From: Rhodospirillales bacterium
GTDB lineage: Bacteria; Pseudomonadota; Alphaproteobacteria; Rhodospirillales; Casp-alpha2
NCBI GenBank assembly: GCA_017640505.1
Contig: JAEPQO010000001.1
Coordinates: 946,625 to 1,010,624 of the forward strand
Length of the DNA stretch: 64,000 bases
Direction: 5' to 3'
This document shows, piece by piece, positions 23,375 through 32,127 of this stretch. The notes beneath the pieces were generated by a model, which saw only the letters and a program-made list of their open reading frames with translations, had not been told where the DNA came from and did not search any database. Made by a program: the position numbers and the translations under genes. Position 1 is the stretch's first letter, and each line of letters starts with the position of its first letter.

Positions 23375-23836
23375 ATGACTTTCCGTTATCCGATTTATGC
23401 CATGACCCTTGCGGCGTTTGTCGCCGTCGCGCCGGTTTCCGGTGCGCTTGCCGGCGATCAGGACATGAGCGTCGAGCAGATCAAGGAAGACACATCCGAG
23501 TTGGTGACGTCGCTGAAGGAATTCGGCGTCGAGCAGCGTGACGAAGCGGTCGACGCCGTCGAAGGCGCGCTGGATGCGATCGATGACCGTATCGTCGCCC
23601 TTGAGACCCGTGTCGATCATGAGTGGGACGAAATGAGCCAGGCCGCCCGCGAATCCGCACGTGAGACCCTTCGGGCGTTGCGTGAAGAACGCCAGGACGT
23701 CGCCGAGTGGCTGGGCGGTCTTAAGAATACGACCGGTGAAGCCTGGGCCGAGGTGAAAGCCGACTTCTCCGAAGCCTACAAGGACATGTCCGAGGCCTGG
23801 GATAAGGCTGAACGCGAGCTTGGTGAAGGGGCGTAA
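23375..23836 (+). CDS. Exported coiled-coil protein, related to the preceding gene
   Basis: A 153-residue protein with a clear signal peptide (residues 1-26, cleavage after GALA). The mature chain is acidic and helical (VEQIKEDTSELVTSLKEFG) and ends with repeats of the W-x2-VK motif seen in the previous protein: TTGEAWAEVKADFSEAYKDM then SEAWDKAERELGEG. The pair thus places one relative in the cytosol and one in the periplasm. GAGAGGAGACTG precedes the start, and an intrinsic terminator ends the unit 27 bases past the stop. Function unknown; periplasmic stress protection or a chaperone-like role is a guess. Confidence 0.75.
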   Translation: MTFRYPIYAMTLAAFVAVAPVSGALAGDQDMSVEQIKEDTSELVTSLKEFGVEQRDEAVDAVEGALDAIDDRIVALETRVDHEWDEMSQAARESARETLRALREERQDVAEWLGGLKNTTGEAWAEVKADFSEAYKDMSEAWDKAERELGEGA

Positions 23837-23863
23837 TCCCCGAACACCAGCCTGAGACGAACG

Positions 23864-23895
23864 CGGCCGGCGGCGAAAGCTGCCGGCCGTTTTTT
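23864..23895 (+). terminator. Intrinsic terminator after the coiled-coil pair
   Basis: CGGCCGGCGGC (23864-23874), a GAAA tetraloop (23875-23878) and GCTGCCGGCCG (23879-23889), followed by TTTTTT (23890-23895). The stem has a single G-U pair. Confidence 0.93.
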
Positions 23896-23976
23896 GTCGG
23901 TGAAAATCGTGGTCCGGGAAGTCCGCTCGCTGGAATGTGTCTGGCACTTGAAAGTCCGGCACACTAGTATGACCTG

Positions 23977-24246
23977 ATGAAGATGAGCAGATCGTTTCTG
24001 AGTGCGGGCATCGCGCTTGGCGTTGCCCTGGCACTATCCGGATGCGGCGTGAAATCGGCGCCGGCAGAAGTTGACGGCGGCACGTATCCGCGTACGTATC
24101 CGGCCGAGCCTGCCGAAGCTAAACGAACCGCACCCCGTGTCCGCACGGGGACGGTCGGTACGGCTGTCGATACGCGCCGCCCGCGTTACGACAGCTCGGG
24201 AACTTACAATCCGCCGCCGCCGGCGACGGAACTGCTGGTGAAGTAA
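23977..24246 (+). CDS. Small lipoprotein upstream of lysA (LptM/YifL-like)
   Basis: An 89-residue lipoprotein with lipobox LSGC at about residues 20-23, followed by the short GVKSAP text that is typical of the small LptM/YifL lipoproteins found beside lysA in many proteobacteria. LptM helps maturation of the LptD outer-membrane translocon in E. coli; here the tail is longer, Pro/Arg/Tyr-rich and unconserved, so equivalence is uncertain. An ATG two codons in (23983) is an alternative start. A terminator follows directly. Confidence 0.7.
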   Translation: MKMSRSFLSAGIALGVALALSGCGVKSAPAEVDGGTYPRTYPAEPAEAKRTAPRVRTGTVGTAVDTRRPRYDSSGTYNPPPPATELLVK

Positions 24247-24247
24247 A

Positions 24248-24271
24248 GGCGGCTTTTGCGCCGCCGTTTTT
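24248..24271 (+). terminator. Intrinsic terminator between the lipoprotein gene and lysA
   Basis: GGCGGC (24248-24253) pairs with GCCGCC (24260-24265) across a six-base loop, with TTTTT at 24267-24271. It starts immediately after the lipoprotein stop codon, so some of the transcript probably reads through to lysA. Confidence 0.75.
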
Positions 24272-24288
24272 AACGGCGAGGAACGGAC

Positions 24289-25590
24289 GTGGACCACTTT
24301 AATTACAGGAACGGTGAACTGTACGCCGAGGATGTCCGCGTGGCAGATATCGCGGATACGGTCGGTACGCCGTTCTATTGCTATTCCACGGCAACGCTGA
24401 CGCGCCATTATACCGTGTTCGACGAGGCGCTGGCCGGCACCGATCACCAGGTCTATTTCGCGGTCAAGGCGAACGGGAACATCGGCGTGCTGGCGACCCT
24501 TGCCCGGCTCGGCGCCGGCGCCGATATCGTGTCGATCGGCGAAATGCACCGTGCCCATGCGGCGGGTATTCCGTCGTCCAAGATCGTCTTTTCCGGCGTC
24601 GGCAAGACCGCCGACGAGTTGCGCGCCGCGCTTGCTGCGGGCGTTCACCAGATCAACGTCGAATCGCTGCCCGAGCTGCATCTTTTGTCTGAGATCGCCG
24701 CCGGCATGGGCGTCGATGCGCCGGTCGCCATTCGCGTCAATCCGGACGTGGATGCGAAAACCCACAAGAAGATCACGACGGGCCTGAGCGAGAACAAGTT
24801 CGGCATCGCCTGGGAGCAGGCGGAGGCTGTCTTCGCCGAGGCGGCGTCGCTGCCCGGCATCGATGTCGTCGGTGTTGCGGTTCATATCGGCTCCCAGCTG
24901 ACGGATCTCGCGCCTTACCGGGCGGCCTACACGAAAGTGCGTGGCCTCGTCGAAACGCTGCGCGGTCAGGGGCATGACATCCGGGTTGTCGACCTGGGTG
25001 GTGGTCTCGGCATTCCGTACGACGCCGAGAACCCACCGAGCCCGGCGGACTATGGCGCCATGGTCAAGGAGGTGACGGGCGATCTCGGCTGCCAGTTGGG
25101 CTTCGAGCCCGGCCGCATGATCTGTGGCAACGCGGGGATTCTGGTTTCCAGCGTGATCTACGTGAAGGAAGGCGTTGACCGGTCTTTCCTGATTCTCGAC
25201 GCGGCAATGAACGATCTGATCCGGCCCGCCATGTACGAGGCACATCACACCGTGGTGCCGGTGCGCGAACCTGCCACGGGCGACAACATGGTGCCGGTCG
25301 ACATTGTCGGGCCGATTTGCGAAAGCGGCGACACATTTGCGAAGGCACGGATGATGCCTCGGGCCGCAGCGGGCGACCTCGTCGCGTTCCGCTCCGCCGG
25401 TGCTTACGGCGCGGTGATGGCGTCGACATACAACGGCCGCGACCTGATACCGGAAGTGCTGGTCAACGGCGCCGAGTTCTCGGTTGTTGCGGCGCGCCTC
25501 AAGGTCGATGATATAATGTCGCGTGAAAGCGTGCCGGACTGGCTCGGCGCGCCCTTGCCCCGGGATGTTCCCAAGGAGGCGAGCGGATGA
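24289..25590 (+). CDS. lysA: Diaminopimelate decarboxylase
   Basis: The final lysine-biosynthesis enzyme, a PLP-dependent fold-III decarboxylase converting meso-diaminopimelate to lysine and CO2. The 433-residue protein has the PLP lysine K60 in YFAVKANGN, the HIGSQL block, the Gly-rich phosphate-binding DLGGGLGIPY and the catalytic Cys motif GPICESGDTFA. The start codon is GTG at 24289, preceded by GAGGAAC; no nearby ATG fits the conserved N terminus FNYRNGELYAEDV. It overlaps the next gene by the sequence ATGA, so TIGR02302 is translationally coupled to it. Confidence 0.97.
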   Translation: MDHFNYRNGELYAEDVRVADIADTVGTPFYCYSTATLTRHYTVFDEALAGTDHQVYFAVKANGNIGVLATLARLGAGADIVSIGEMHRAHAAGIPSSKIVFSGVGKTADELRAALAAGVHQINVESLPELHLLSEIAAGMGVDAPVAIRVNPDVDAKTHKKITTGLSENKFGIAWEQAEAVFAEAASLPGIDVVGVAVHIGSQLTDLAPYRAAYTKVRGLVETLRGQGHDIRVVDLGGGLGIPYDAENPPSPADYGAMVKEVTGDLGCQLGFEPGRMICGNAGILVSSVIYVKEGVDRSFLILDAAMNDLIRPAMYEAHHTVVPVREPATGDNMVPVDIVGPICESGDTFAKARMMPRAAAGDLVAFRSAGAYGAVMASTYNGRDLIPEVLVNGAEFSVVAARLKVDDIMSRESVPDWLGAPLPRDVPKEASG

Positions 25591-28217
25591 CAGACACACC
25601 CGAGAAGACGCAGGGCGTCTCCAGATTGTCGAACGCGCTGCAGGCCGCAGTGCTGGCAATTCGCTGGGAACGTCTTTGGCGTGTTCTCTGGGCGCCTGTC
25701 GCCGTCATTACGCTTTTTATCGGCGTCGCGCTGACCGACGTTCTGCCGTTGTTGCCGGATGCACTGCACGGCGTCGCCCTGGCATTGCTGGCGGTGCTGT
25801 TCGGCTATTCGCTGAAGGGCATGAGCGGTGCGTTCGGGCCTGTCACGGGCACGGAAGCGGCACGCCGCGTCGAAGCGGCGTCCGGCCTTAAGCACCGTCC
25901 GTTGACGGCGCTGTTCGATACACCCGCGCAGGAAAAGCTTTCAAGCGACGGCCGCCAGCTCTGGTCGGCACATATCGACCGCGCGCTTCGCCAGACCGAG
26001 AATCTCGCTTATCCGGCGCCGAAGCCGGGTGTCGCGGCACTCGACCGGCGCGGTCTTCGGTTCGTGCCGGTACTGGTGTTGTTCGTCGGTGTGCTGATGG
26101 GGGGCACGCAGCCGCTGGAACGCATTATCCGCGCGGTTTTGCCGATCGGCAGTGCCGGGACGGCGGATGCCGTCAGCATGGATCTCTGGATCACGCCGCC
26201 GGCCTACACCGGGCTTGCGCCGAGCGTCTTCAACGATATCGGCCGGCCGCCGGCAGAAACCGGCGGCGAGGCGGTTGCCGACGCGATGGCACCGAACGCG
26301 GCACGTCCGACGCTGATCGTGCCCGTCGGATCGCAGATTCTGGTGCATGCCACCGGTGCTCATACAGCGCCGTCGCTGGCGCTCGGTAAGTCGAAGACGC
26401 CCTTGGCGCAACTGGGCGATGCGACGAGCACATCCTACAAGCTGGAACTCTCGGTGACGTCCGATGCGGCCGGTTCCGACCGGCTCGCCGTCGGTCTCGG
26501 CACCGATACGCTCGCCGAATGGCCAGTGGTGATCGCGACAGACTCGACGCCCGCGATCGAGTTCGAGCGCGCACCGTCGAAACAACGCGATACCCAGCTC
26601 GAAGTGATCTATCTGGCGTCCGACGACTACGGCGTCAAATCGGTGGAGATGACGATCCGCCGTCCCAACGGCCGGCCGGTCCCGGGCGGTGAAGCGGAAA
26701 TCCGAGTTGAGGTGCCGCTCAGCGGCGACCGGCGTGACATCAAGGCGACGCACCTGCGCGATTTTTCGGCGCACCCGTGGGCGGGGCTGCCGGTACAGGT
26801 CAAGCTGATCGCCACGGATACCGCCGGGCAGACCGCTGAAACCGATGCCGTCGAAGTCGTGCTGCCGGAGCGCATCTTTAATCACCCGGTCGCGCGTCAA
26901 CTTGCGGATGCCCGCAAGGTTCTGAATGACGCCGATCCGGACGTGATGGATGTGGTTGCCGATCAGCTTCACGAACTGTCGCTCTATCCGAAACGCTTCT
27001 TTGACGACACGGTGGCGTTCCTTTCCATTCGCTCGGCGGCAGGACGGCTCGGGTATGCCGAGGACACCGACGTGGTGCCGGCCGTGCAGCGGCTTCTCTG
27101 GGAAACCGCGCTCCGGATCGAAGACGGTGAGTTCGCGCTTGCCGAAGCCGACCTGATGCGTCTCCAGGAAGAGGCGATGCAGGCGCTGCGCGACGGCAAG
27201 CTCGGCGAGGAACTCGACCAGGTCATGCGCGAACTGCAGGAAGCGATGGACAGATACATGCAGGCGCTGGTCGACCGCCTGCAGGAAATGGGACTCGATG
27301 AACTGCCGCAGATGCCGGACAGCGCGGAGATCCAGACCCAGGACATCCAGGAAATGCTGGACAAGATCCGCGAGCTCGCGGAGACCGGCAACCGGGATGC
27401 GGCCGAACAAATGCTGGCACAGATGCAGCAGATGCTGGAACAGCTGCGTCAGGGCCTGAAGATGCAGCAGTCCAATCCGGCGATGGCGGAAGCCAAGAAG
27501 CTGATGGACGGTCTGCGCTCGCTGACGCAGGACCAGCAGGAACTGCTCGACCGGACGTTCCAGGAAGGCCTCAATCGTCAGACGCAGCGTCCGCGCATGG
27601 GCCAGCAGGGTCAACAACAGCAGGGCCAGCAACAGCAGGGCCAGCGCCAGCCGGGCCAGCAAGGTGAGCAGCAGCAAGGTCAGCAGGGCCAACAAGGCCA
27701 GCAGCAGGCCGGCGAACAGGGTGCGCCGACGCAGGAACAGCAGGACGCGCTCAGAAAACGTCTCGGCGAGCTGATGATGCAGATGGACGAACTGATGGGT
27801 CAGATTCCGGATAATCTGGGCAAGGCCGAACAGCAGATGGAGCAGTCGGGCAAGAACCTCGGCAAGGGCGAGCTGTCCGATTCGGCGCGTAACCAGACTC
27901 AGGCGCTCGAGGAACTTCGCAACGCCACCAACCAGATGTCGCAGATGCTGGCGCAGCAGTTCGGCCAGCAGATGGGGATCACCAGCGGCCAGCAATCCAT
28001 GCCCGGCCGCGAAGGGCAGTTCGACCCGTTCGGGCGGCGTAATACCAATGAGAACGGGCAGGGTGCCGCGGTCGAGGATGCCGATGTTTCGGTGCCAAAC
28101 CGGTCGGAAATGCGCCGCGCCCGCGAGATCCTCGACGAGCTTCGCCGTCGTGCCGGCGAACGTGCCCGACCAAAGCTCGAACTTGATTACATCGACCGGT
28201 TGCTGGATATTTTCTGA
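25587..28217 (+). CDS. TIGR02302 family (DUF4175) membrane protein
   Basis: An 876-residue inner-membrane protein of a conserved but uncharacterised alphaproteobacterial family. Two membrane helices lie at about residues 30-80 and a third at about 155-175; the rest is a large periplasmic part with a beta-rich region, then long coiled coil (LDQVMRELQEAMDRYMQAL) and a Gln/Gly-rich tract at about 670-718 made of QQGQ repeats, as in other members. The C terminus (RAREILDELRRRAGERARP) is well conserved and ends in LDYIDRLLDIF. Location directly behind lysA is usual for the family, suggesting a cell-wall link, but no function is established. Confidence 0.88.
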   Translation: MTDTPEKTQGVSRLSNALQAAVLAIRWERLWRVLWAPVAVITLFIGVALTDVLPLLPDALHGVALALLAVLFGYSLKGMSGAFGPVTGTEAARRVEAASGLKHRPLTALFDTPAQEKLSSDGRQLWSAHIDRALRQTENLAYPAPKPGVAALDRRGLRFVPVLVLFVGVLMGGTQPLERIIRAVLPIGSAGTADAVSMDLWITPPAYTGLAPSVFNDIGRPPAETGGEAVADAMAPNAARPTLIVPVGSQILVHATGAHTAPSLALGKSKTPLAQLGDATSTSYKLELSVTSDAAGSDRLAVGLGTDTLAEWPVVIATDSTPAIEFERAPSKQRDTQLEVIYLASDDYGVKSVEMTIRRPNGRPVPGGEAEIRVEVPLSGDRRDIKATHLRDFSAHPWAGLPVQVKLIATDTAGQTAETDAVEVVLPERIFNHPVARQLADARKVLNDADPDVMDVVADQLHELSLYPKRFFDDTVAFLSIRSAAGRLGYAEDTDVVPAVQRLLWETALRIEDGEFALAEADLMRLQEEAMQALRDGKLGEELDQVMRELQEAMDRYMQALVDRLQEMGLDELPQMPDSAEIQTQDIQEMLDKIRELAETGNRDAAEQMLAQMQQMLEQLRQGLKMQQSNPAMAEAKKLMDGLRSLTQDQQELLDRTFQEGLNRQTQRPRMGQQGQQQQGQQQQGQRQPGQQGEQQQGQQGQQGQQQAGEQGAPTQEQQDALRKRLGELMMQMDELMGQIPDNLGKAEQQMEQSGKNLGKGELSDSARNQTQALEELRNATNQMSQMLAQQFGQQMGITSGQQSMPGREGQFDPFGRRNTNENGQGAAVEDADVSVPNRSEMRRAREILDELRRRAGERARPKLELDYIDRLLDIF

Positions 28218-28230
28218 GCGGACATATAGC

Positions 28231-28318
28231 CGTCGCCCTGAACTCGATTCAGGGCCCATGCCTTCAAGCCCACAGCTGTGCCGGGTCTTATGGATCCTAA
28301 ACCAACTTCAGGATGACG
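28231..28318. repeat. Dispersed palindromic repeat, family A copy 4
   Basis: Left hairpin CCCTGAA/TTCAGGG is intact; the right half reads ATCCTAAACCAACTTCAGGAT, so its arms have diverged. Ends CGTCG and GATGACGG are kept. It lies between the convergent TIGR02302 and zinc-ribbon genes. Confidence 0.8.
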
Positions 28319-28339
28319 GAGAGATCCGAAAAGTAGTTC

Positions 28340-29539
28340 CTACTGCGCCGCGCCTTCGGCGGGTCGTTCGATGAACGTGACCTCGAGACGTCTGGCCAGT
28401 GCCGAAGGCTCTTCGACCTGTATCTTGAACCCGATCTGGTCGCCGGCGGCGAGCAGCTTCTTGAGCGGCGCGGTCGAGGCCGACTGCACCGGTTTGCCGT
28501 CGAGATCGGACAGCCGAAGTTCCAGAAGCGGCACCGGGCGCTCGCGGTCGGAAACGTTCACGATGACGCCGCGCACCACCAGCACGTCCTTGCCGGAAAT
28601 GCTTTCGCGCGTGCTTTTGACGTCGTTGATCGAAAGGCCGGCGCCGAGCGCGTCGTCGCCGAGACCGATCATGGAATAGACACCCTCGGCTGCGGGCACG
28701 TATTCAATCACCATGTCCTTGAGGAAAATAGCCGCACCGACGATGCCGAGCAGCAGCACGACAACAGCAATCAGGACAATCTTAAGGATGCCGCCCTTTT
28801 CGGCGGGCTCGTGGTGTTCCTCGTCGTCCTCGTCGTCGTCGACGTATTCGTCGTCACCGGTTTCCTCGGCGGTAAAGACCTGCGGAATCGGCTCGGGCTC
28901 CTCGAGATCGTCGAAACCTTCGATGTCCTCGGTCTCGTCGTCATCGCCGCCGCCGCCGCCGTCGACCATGGAGCCGAGCGGCTCGAGTTCTTCGTCATCA
29001 TCGCCGAACATCGCTTCGATGTCCGCCGACGAGAGTTCTTCCTCGCCGTCGTCGGCTGCGCCACCTTCGTCCTCATCATCATCGGGCGCGAATGCGGCCA
29101 TCGGATCGTCGTCGTCCAAGCCTGGAAGATCGAAATCTTCCTCTTCTTCCGGCTCGGGTGGCGGCGGTGGTGGTGGAGATGCCGGCGCGGGCGGCGTCTG
29201 CTGCTGCGGTTCGGCCGCACCCTGTGGCGGATAACCCGGTGGTGGCGGGTAGCCCGGCTGGCCCTGGGGCGGGTATGGATACGGCGGATAACCCGGCGGT
29301 GGCGGCGGATAGCCCGGCTGCCCCTGCGGCGGGTAAGGATAGGGTTGTTGCGGTTGCGCGTATGGCTGCTGTGCGCCACCCTGATGAGCACCTTGCGGCA
29401 TCATCGGTGGTGGCGGGTCAGGCACCGGGTTCTGGTGCCACGTGTTGCCGCAGTTCGTGCATTTCACGGATTTGCCGCCGCCCAATTGGGCAGGGGATAC
29501 GTTGTATCGCGTCGAACAGTTCGGGCAGGATATAAACAT
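28340..29539 (-). CDS. MJ0042-type zinc-ribbon, single-pass membrane protein (DUF3426-like)
   Basis: A 399-residue protein in four parts: an N-terminal zinc ribbon (C5, C8, C27, C30 in MFISCPNC and VKCTNC), a Pro/Gly/Gln/Tyr-rich linker of PPGQPGYPPPP-type repeats (about 45-125), a strongly acidic Asp/Glu stretch (about 130-240) and, after one membrane helix (GILKIVLIAVVVLLLGIVGA), a C-terminal DUF3426-like domain on the periplasmic side. The MJ0042 finger plus DUF3426 is a common alphaproteobacterial arrangement next to ftsE, as here, where the gene is divergent from it. The ATG at 29539 starts exactly at the zinc finger. Role unknown; a link to division or envelope assembly is suggested only by context. 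Confidence 0.8.
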   Translation of the reverse strand: MFISCPNCSTRYNVSPAQLGGGKSVKCTNCGNTWHQNPVPDPPPPMMPQGAHQGGAQQPYAQPQQPYPYPPQGQPGYPPPPPGYPPYPYPPQGQPGYPPPPGYPPQGAAEPQQQTPPAPASPPPPPPPEPEEEEDFDLPGLDDDDPMAAFAPDDDEDEGGAADDGEEELSSADIEAMFGDDDEELEPLGSMVDGGGGGDDDETEDIEGFDDLEEPEPIPQVFTAEETGDDEYVDDDEDDEEHHEPAEKGGILKIVLIAVVVLLLGIVGAAIFLKDMVIEYVPAAEGVYSMIGLGDDALGAGLSINDVKSTRESISGKDVLVVRGVIVNVSDRERPVPLLELRLSDLDGKPVQSASTAPLKKLLAAGDQIGFKIQVEEPSALARRLEVTFIERPAEGAAQ

Positions 29540-29751
29540 ACGCAACCGGCCAATTATGACTGTAACGTTTATAGGCGCTCGCGATTCCGGGCGCAAGCGG
29601 ACGCACGCGTGCCGCGTATTTCGTGATACCCCGGAATTGGACGCCGATGCTGGACGGATGGCGTGCCAGCGTGGCATTGTCGACGCTGACCGCGAACGCC
29701 GGGTACGGCCCGGCGGCGCTCCGCGTTTACCAGGAACCGCAGGTGCCGGGA

Positions 29752-30579
29752 TTGTCTAAAGGGAACATTGCACGTTTCGAAAATGTCGGCCTGCGCTACG
29801 GCCTGGGGCCGGAAGTGTTGCGGGACGTCACGTTTTCTCTCGATTCCGGCTCGTTCCATTTTCTGGTCGGTGAATCGGGCGCCGGTAAGTCGTCACTGCT
29901 CAAGCTGATGTACCTGGCGCTGAAACCGTCGCGTGGCCTGATTTCGCTGTTCGGTTCCGACATTGCGACCACGCCGCGCGTGCAGCTTCCGGCTCTCAGG
30001 CGTCAAATCGGCGTGGTTTTTCAAGAGTTTAGACTTCTCGAGCATCTGTCCGCATTTGACAACGTCGCCTTGCCGCTGCGTGTTGCCGGGGTCAAGGAGC
30101 AGGACGTGAACAGACACGTCACCGAGCTTCTGGAGTGGGTCGGTCTCAAGGACCACATGAAATCCCGGCCGCCGACATTGTCGGGCGGGCAGCAGCAGCG
30201 TGTCTCCATCGCCCGCGCCGTCATTGCGCGGCCCAAGCTTCTGCTCGCCGATGAACCCACGGGCAATGTCGATGACCGCATGGCACTCAGGCTCATGCAC
30301 CTGTTCGAGGAACTGAACAGGCTGGGCACGACGATTGTCGTCGCGACGCACAACATGGCGCTGGTCGACGGGCTCGGCTATCCGATCCTGCGCCTGGACG
30401 ACGGCACGCTCGGCGTGGTGGCGGGCAGCGGCAACAAGTCGGCGGCGCGCGAATGGCGCGAATCGCGCGAATCGGCGGAGCAGCAGGCAAGGGCACAGGC
30501 CCGTGCCCGCCGGGACCGCATTCGCGACGAATCCGAAGACCAGGATGCCGATCCGCCGGGCATCGAGAACTTCCTCTGA
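29752..30579 (+). CDS. ftsE: Cell-division ATP-binding protein FtsE
   Basis: The ATPase of the FtsEX complex, which signals from the divisome to periplasmic amidase activators. Walker [10 protein letters not shown], the signature LSGGQQQR and Walker [13 protein letters not shown] are present, with the FtsE-specific [21 protein letters not shown] in two adjoining blocks. The start is uncertain: the conserved part begins at [11 protein letters not shown], and no ATG lies just before it. TTG at 29752 is proposed; GTG at 29623 would add 43 unconserved residues. The protein has a charged tail of about 50 residues beyond the usual 222, ending PPGIENFL. It overlaps ftsX by one base (TGATG). Confidence 0.92.
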   Translation: MSKGNIARFENVGLRYGLGPEVLRDVTFSLDSGSFHFLVGESGAGKSSLLKLMYLALKPSRGLISLFGSDIATTPRVQLPALRRQIGVVFQEFRLLEHLSAFDNVALPLRVAGVKEQDVNRHVTELLEWVGLKDHMKSRPPTLSGGQQQRVSIARAVIARPKLLLADEPTGNVDDRMALRLMHLFEELNRLGTTIVVATHNMALVDGLGYPILRLDDGTLGVVAGSGNKSAAREWRESRESAEQQARAQARARRDRIRDESEDQDADPPGIENFL

Positions 30580-31463
30580 TGCTTGGCGTCAAGCGCTCGG
30601 ACCTGCCGCTGGACAAGGATGCGCACAGCCGCTTCCTGCCGTGGCTGATCGCATTCATGGTCTTTCTCGCCGTGCTCGCCATCGGCGGCATTCTCGTCCT
30701 CAACGCAACGGCGTCGCGCTGGGACCAGGGCATCGGCGGCACGCTGACCGTCCAGGTCGCGGCGACCGAGGACCCGGCGAAGGACCAGAACAATCTTCAG
30801 GAAGTGCTCAACGTGATCGCCGCGACATCCGGGATCGAACGCTACCTCGTGATCGAGGAAGACCGGATGCTGTCGTTGCTGGAACCGTGGCTCGGCCCGG
30901 ATGCCAAGGCGGACGACCTGCCGTTGCCGAAACTGATCGATGTCGGTCTCGCCGACGAGGCGACGTTCGATCTCAAGGCGTTTACGCGCCAGTTACAGCT
31001 GCGCGTGCCCGAAGCGACGGTCGACGACCACCGCATATGGCTGCAGCGTCTCGTCAATCTGATCCGAACCGTCGAACTGATCGCGATTTCGATCCTCGTG
31101 TTTATCGCCCTGGCGACGATGGGAACGGTGATTTTCACGACCCGCACCGGTCTCGCGGTGCACCGCGAAGCCATCGAGGTGCTGCACCTGATCGGCGCGC
31201 AGGACAGCTATATCGCCGGCCAGTTCGCCGGCCGCGCCATGATGCTGGGCCTCAAGGGGGGGATCATCGGCCTCGTTCTCGGTATCCCGGCGTTGCTGGC
31301 GGTTGGGTATCTCGCGAAAAGCCTCGAGGACGCGGCGCTGCCCGAACTCACGTTCGGTCCTGTCGAGTGGGCGATCTTCGCCGCGATACCAATTGGTGTC
31401 GCGTTTCTTGCCATGACGACGGCGCGATCGACGGTGTTGCGTTCGCTGGCGAGGATGCTCTGA
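30579..31463 (+). CDS. ftsX: Cell-division protein FtsX
   Basis: A 294-residue inner-membrane partner of FtsE. The topology is that of FtsX: one helix near residues 25-48, a periplasmic domain of about 120 residues (TLTVQVAATEDPAKDQ onward), then three helices from about 165 to the end, the last ones separated by the amphipathic HREAIEVLHLIGAQDSYIA segment. The complex couples ATP hydrolysis to peptidoglycan hydrolase activation at the septum. The start codon overlaps the ftsE stop as TGATG, indicating translational coupling. The downstream YdcF and acyltransferase genes follow with almost no gap. Confidence 0.93.
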   Translation: MLGVKRSDLPLDKDAHSRFLPWLIAFMVFLAVLAIGGILVLNATASRWDQGIGGTLTVQVAATEDPAKDQNNLQEVLNVIAATSGIERYLVIEEDRMLSLLEPWLGPDAKADDLPLPKLIDVGLADEATFDLKAFTRQLQLRVPEATVDDHRIWLQRLVNLIRTVELIAISILVFIALATMGTVIFTTRTGLAVHREAIEVLHLIGAQDSYIAGQFAGRAMMLGLKGGIIGLVLGIPALLAVGYLAKSLEDAALPELTFGPVEWAIFAAIPIGVAFLAMTTARSTVLRSLARML

Positions 31464-31464
31464 C

Positions 31465-32127
31465 ATGCGCGGACGCTCGCGGGGGCGGCGCTCGCCCTGG
31501 TTCAGGACGGTCATCTTTTTTTCTGCGCTGATCCTCGGCGGATGGGCAGCCGGTCTGATTGCCTTCTCGACACAGGTTCCGTCCCGCGGCTCGTCGTCGA
31601 GCGCGAAGACGGATGCCATCGTCGTGCTGACGGGCGGGTCCGGCCGGCTCCGGGCGGGACTCGACCTGCTGCTGGCCGGGCAAGCGGGGCAGATGTTCAT
31701 CTCAGGTGTCTACCGCGGTGTCGACGTGACGCAGTTGCTGGCAATTTTGAAACAACGGCCCGATGAGGTTGAAAACCGCATCAGCATCGGCAACGCGGTG
31801 GATACCATCGAGAACGCGCTGGAAACGCGGATCTGGATGCAGAAACAGGGCTTCCGCTCGCTGCGCCTGGTGACGGCGGCATATCACATGCCGCGCAGCC
31901 TGCTCGAGTTTGAAAGCGCCATGCCGGACATCCGTATCGAGCCGCACCCGGTCTTTCCCGAGCACGTAAAGCAGGAATACTGGTGGGCGTGGCCCGGCAC
32001 CATGGCGCTGATGGCCAGCGAATATAACAAGTACCTGGTGGCATGGCTTAGGCATCGGGTGAAGGTGCTGGATCTCGGCGGTTCGCCGGCCGCCAAGTCC
32101 GTGACGACAGGGGGCGCCGCCACATGA
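31465..32127 (+). CDS. YdcF/SanA-like (DUF218) membrane-anchored protein
   Basis: A 220-residue protein with one N-terminal membrane helix (about residues 14-34) and a periplasmic DUF218 domain. The motif DAIVVLTGGSGRLRAGLDLL near residue 50 and TAAYHMPRS near 138 are the conserved blocks of the SanA/ElyC/YdcF family, which is linked to envelope integrity and, in ElyC, to peptidoglycan or undecaprenyl-phosphate metabolism. It begins one base after ftsX and overlaps the acyltransferase by four bases (ATGA), so it belongs to the ftsEX operon. Precise activity unknown. Confidence 0.85.
   Translation: MRGRSRGRRSPWFRTVIFFSALILGGWAAGLIAFSTQVPSRGSSSSAKTDAIVVLTGGSGRLRAGLDLLLAGQAGQMFISGVYRGVDVTQLLAILKQRPDEVENRISIGNAVDTIENALETRIWMQKQGFRSLRLVTAAYHMPRSLLEFESAMPDIRIEPHPVFPEHVKQEYWWAWPGTMALMASEYNKYLVAWLRHRVKVLDLGGSPAAKSVTTGGAAT

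Noticed and set aside
27600-27735. Short tandem repeats that look like a CRISPR or minisatellite
   Set aside because: They are in-frame CAG/GGC-type codons of a Gln/Gly tract inside the TIGR02302 protein; no constant spacer length and no cas genes.
25941-28259. Long antisense open frame opposite the TIGR02302 gene
   Set aside because: It is the shadow of a gene with clear membrane helices and family motifs; the leucine-rich stretch is only the reverse of the Gln/Gly codons.
29220-29345. Repeated GGCGGATAACCCGG-type units
   Set aside because: They encode the Pro/Gly/Tyr linker of the zinc-ribbon protein in frame, so this is a protein repeat rather than an intergenic array.
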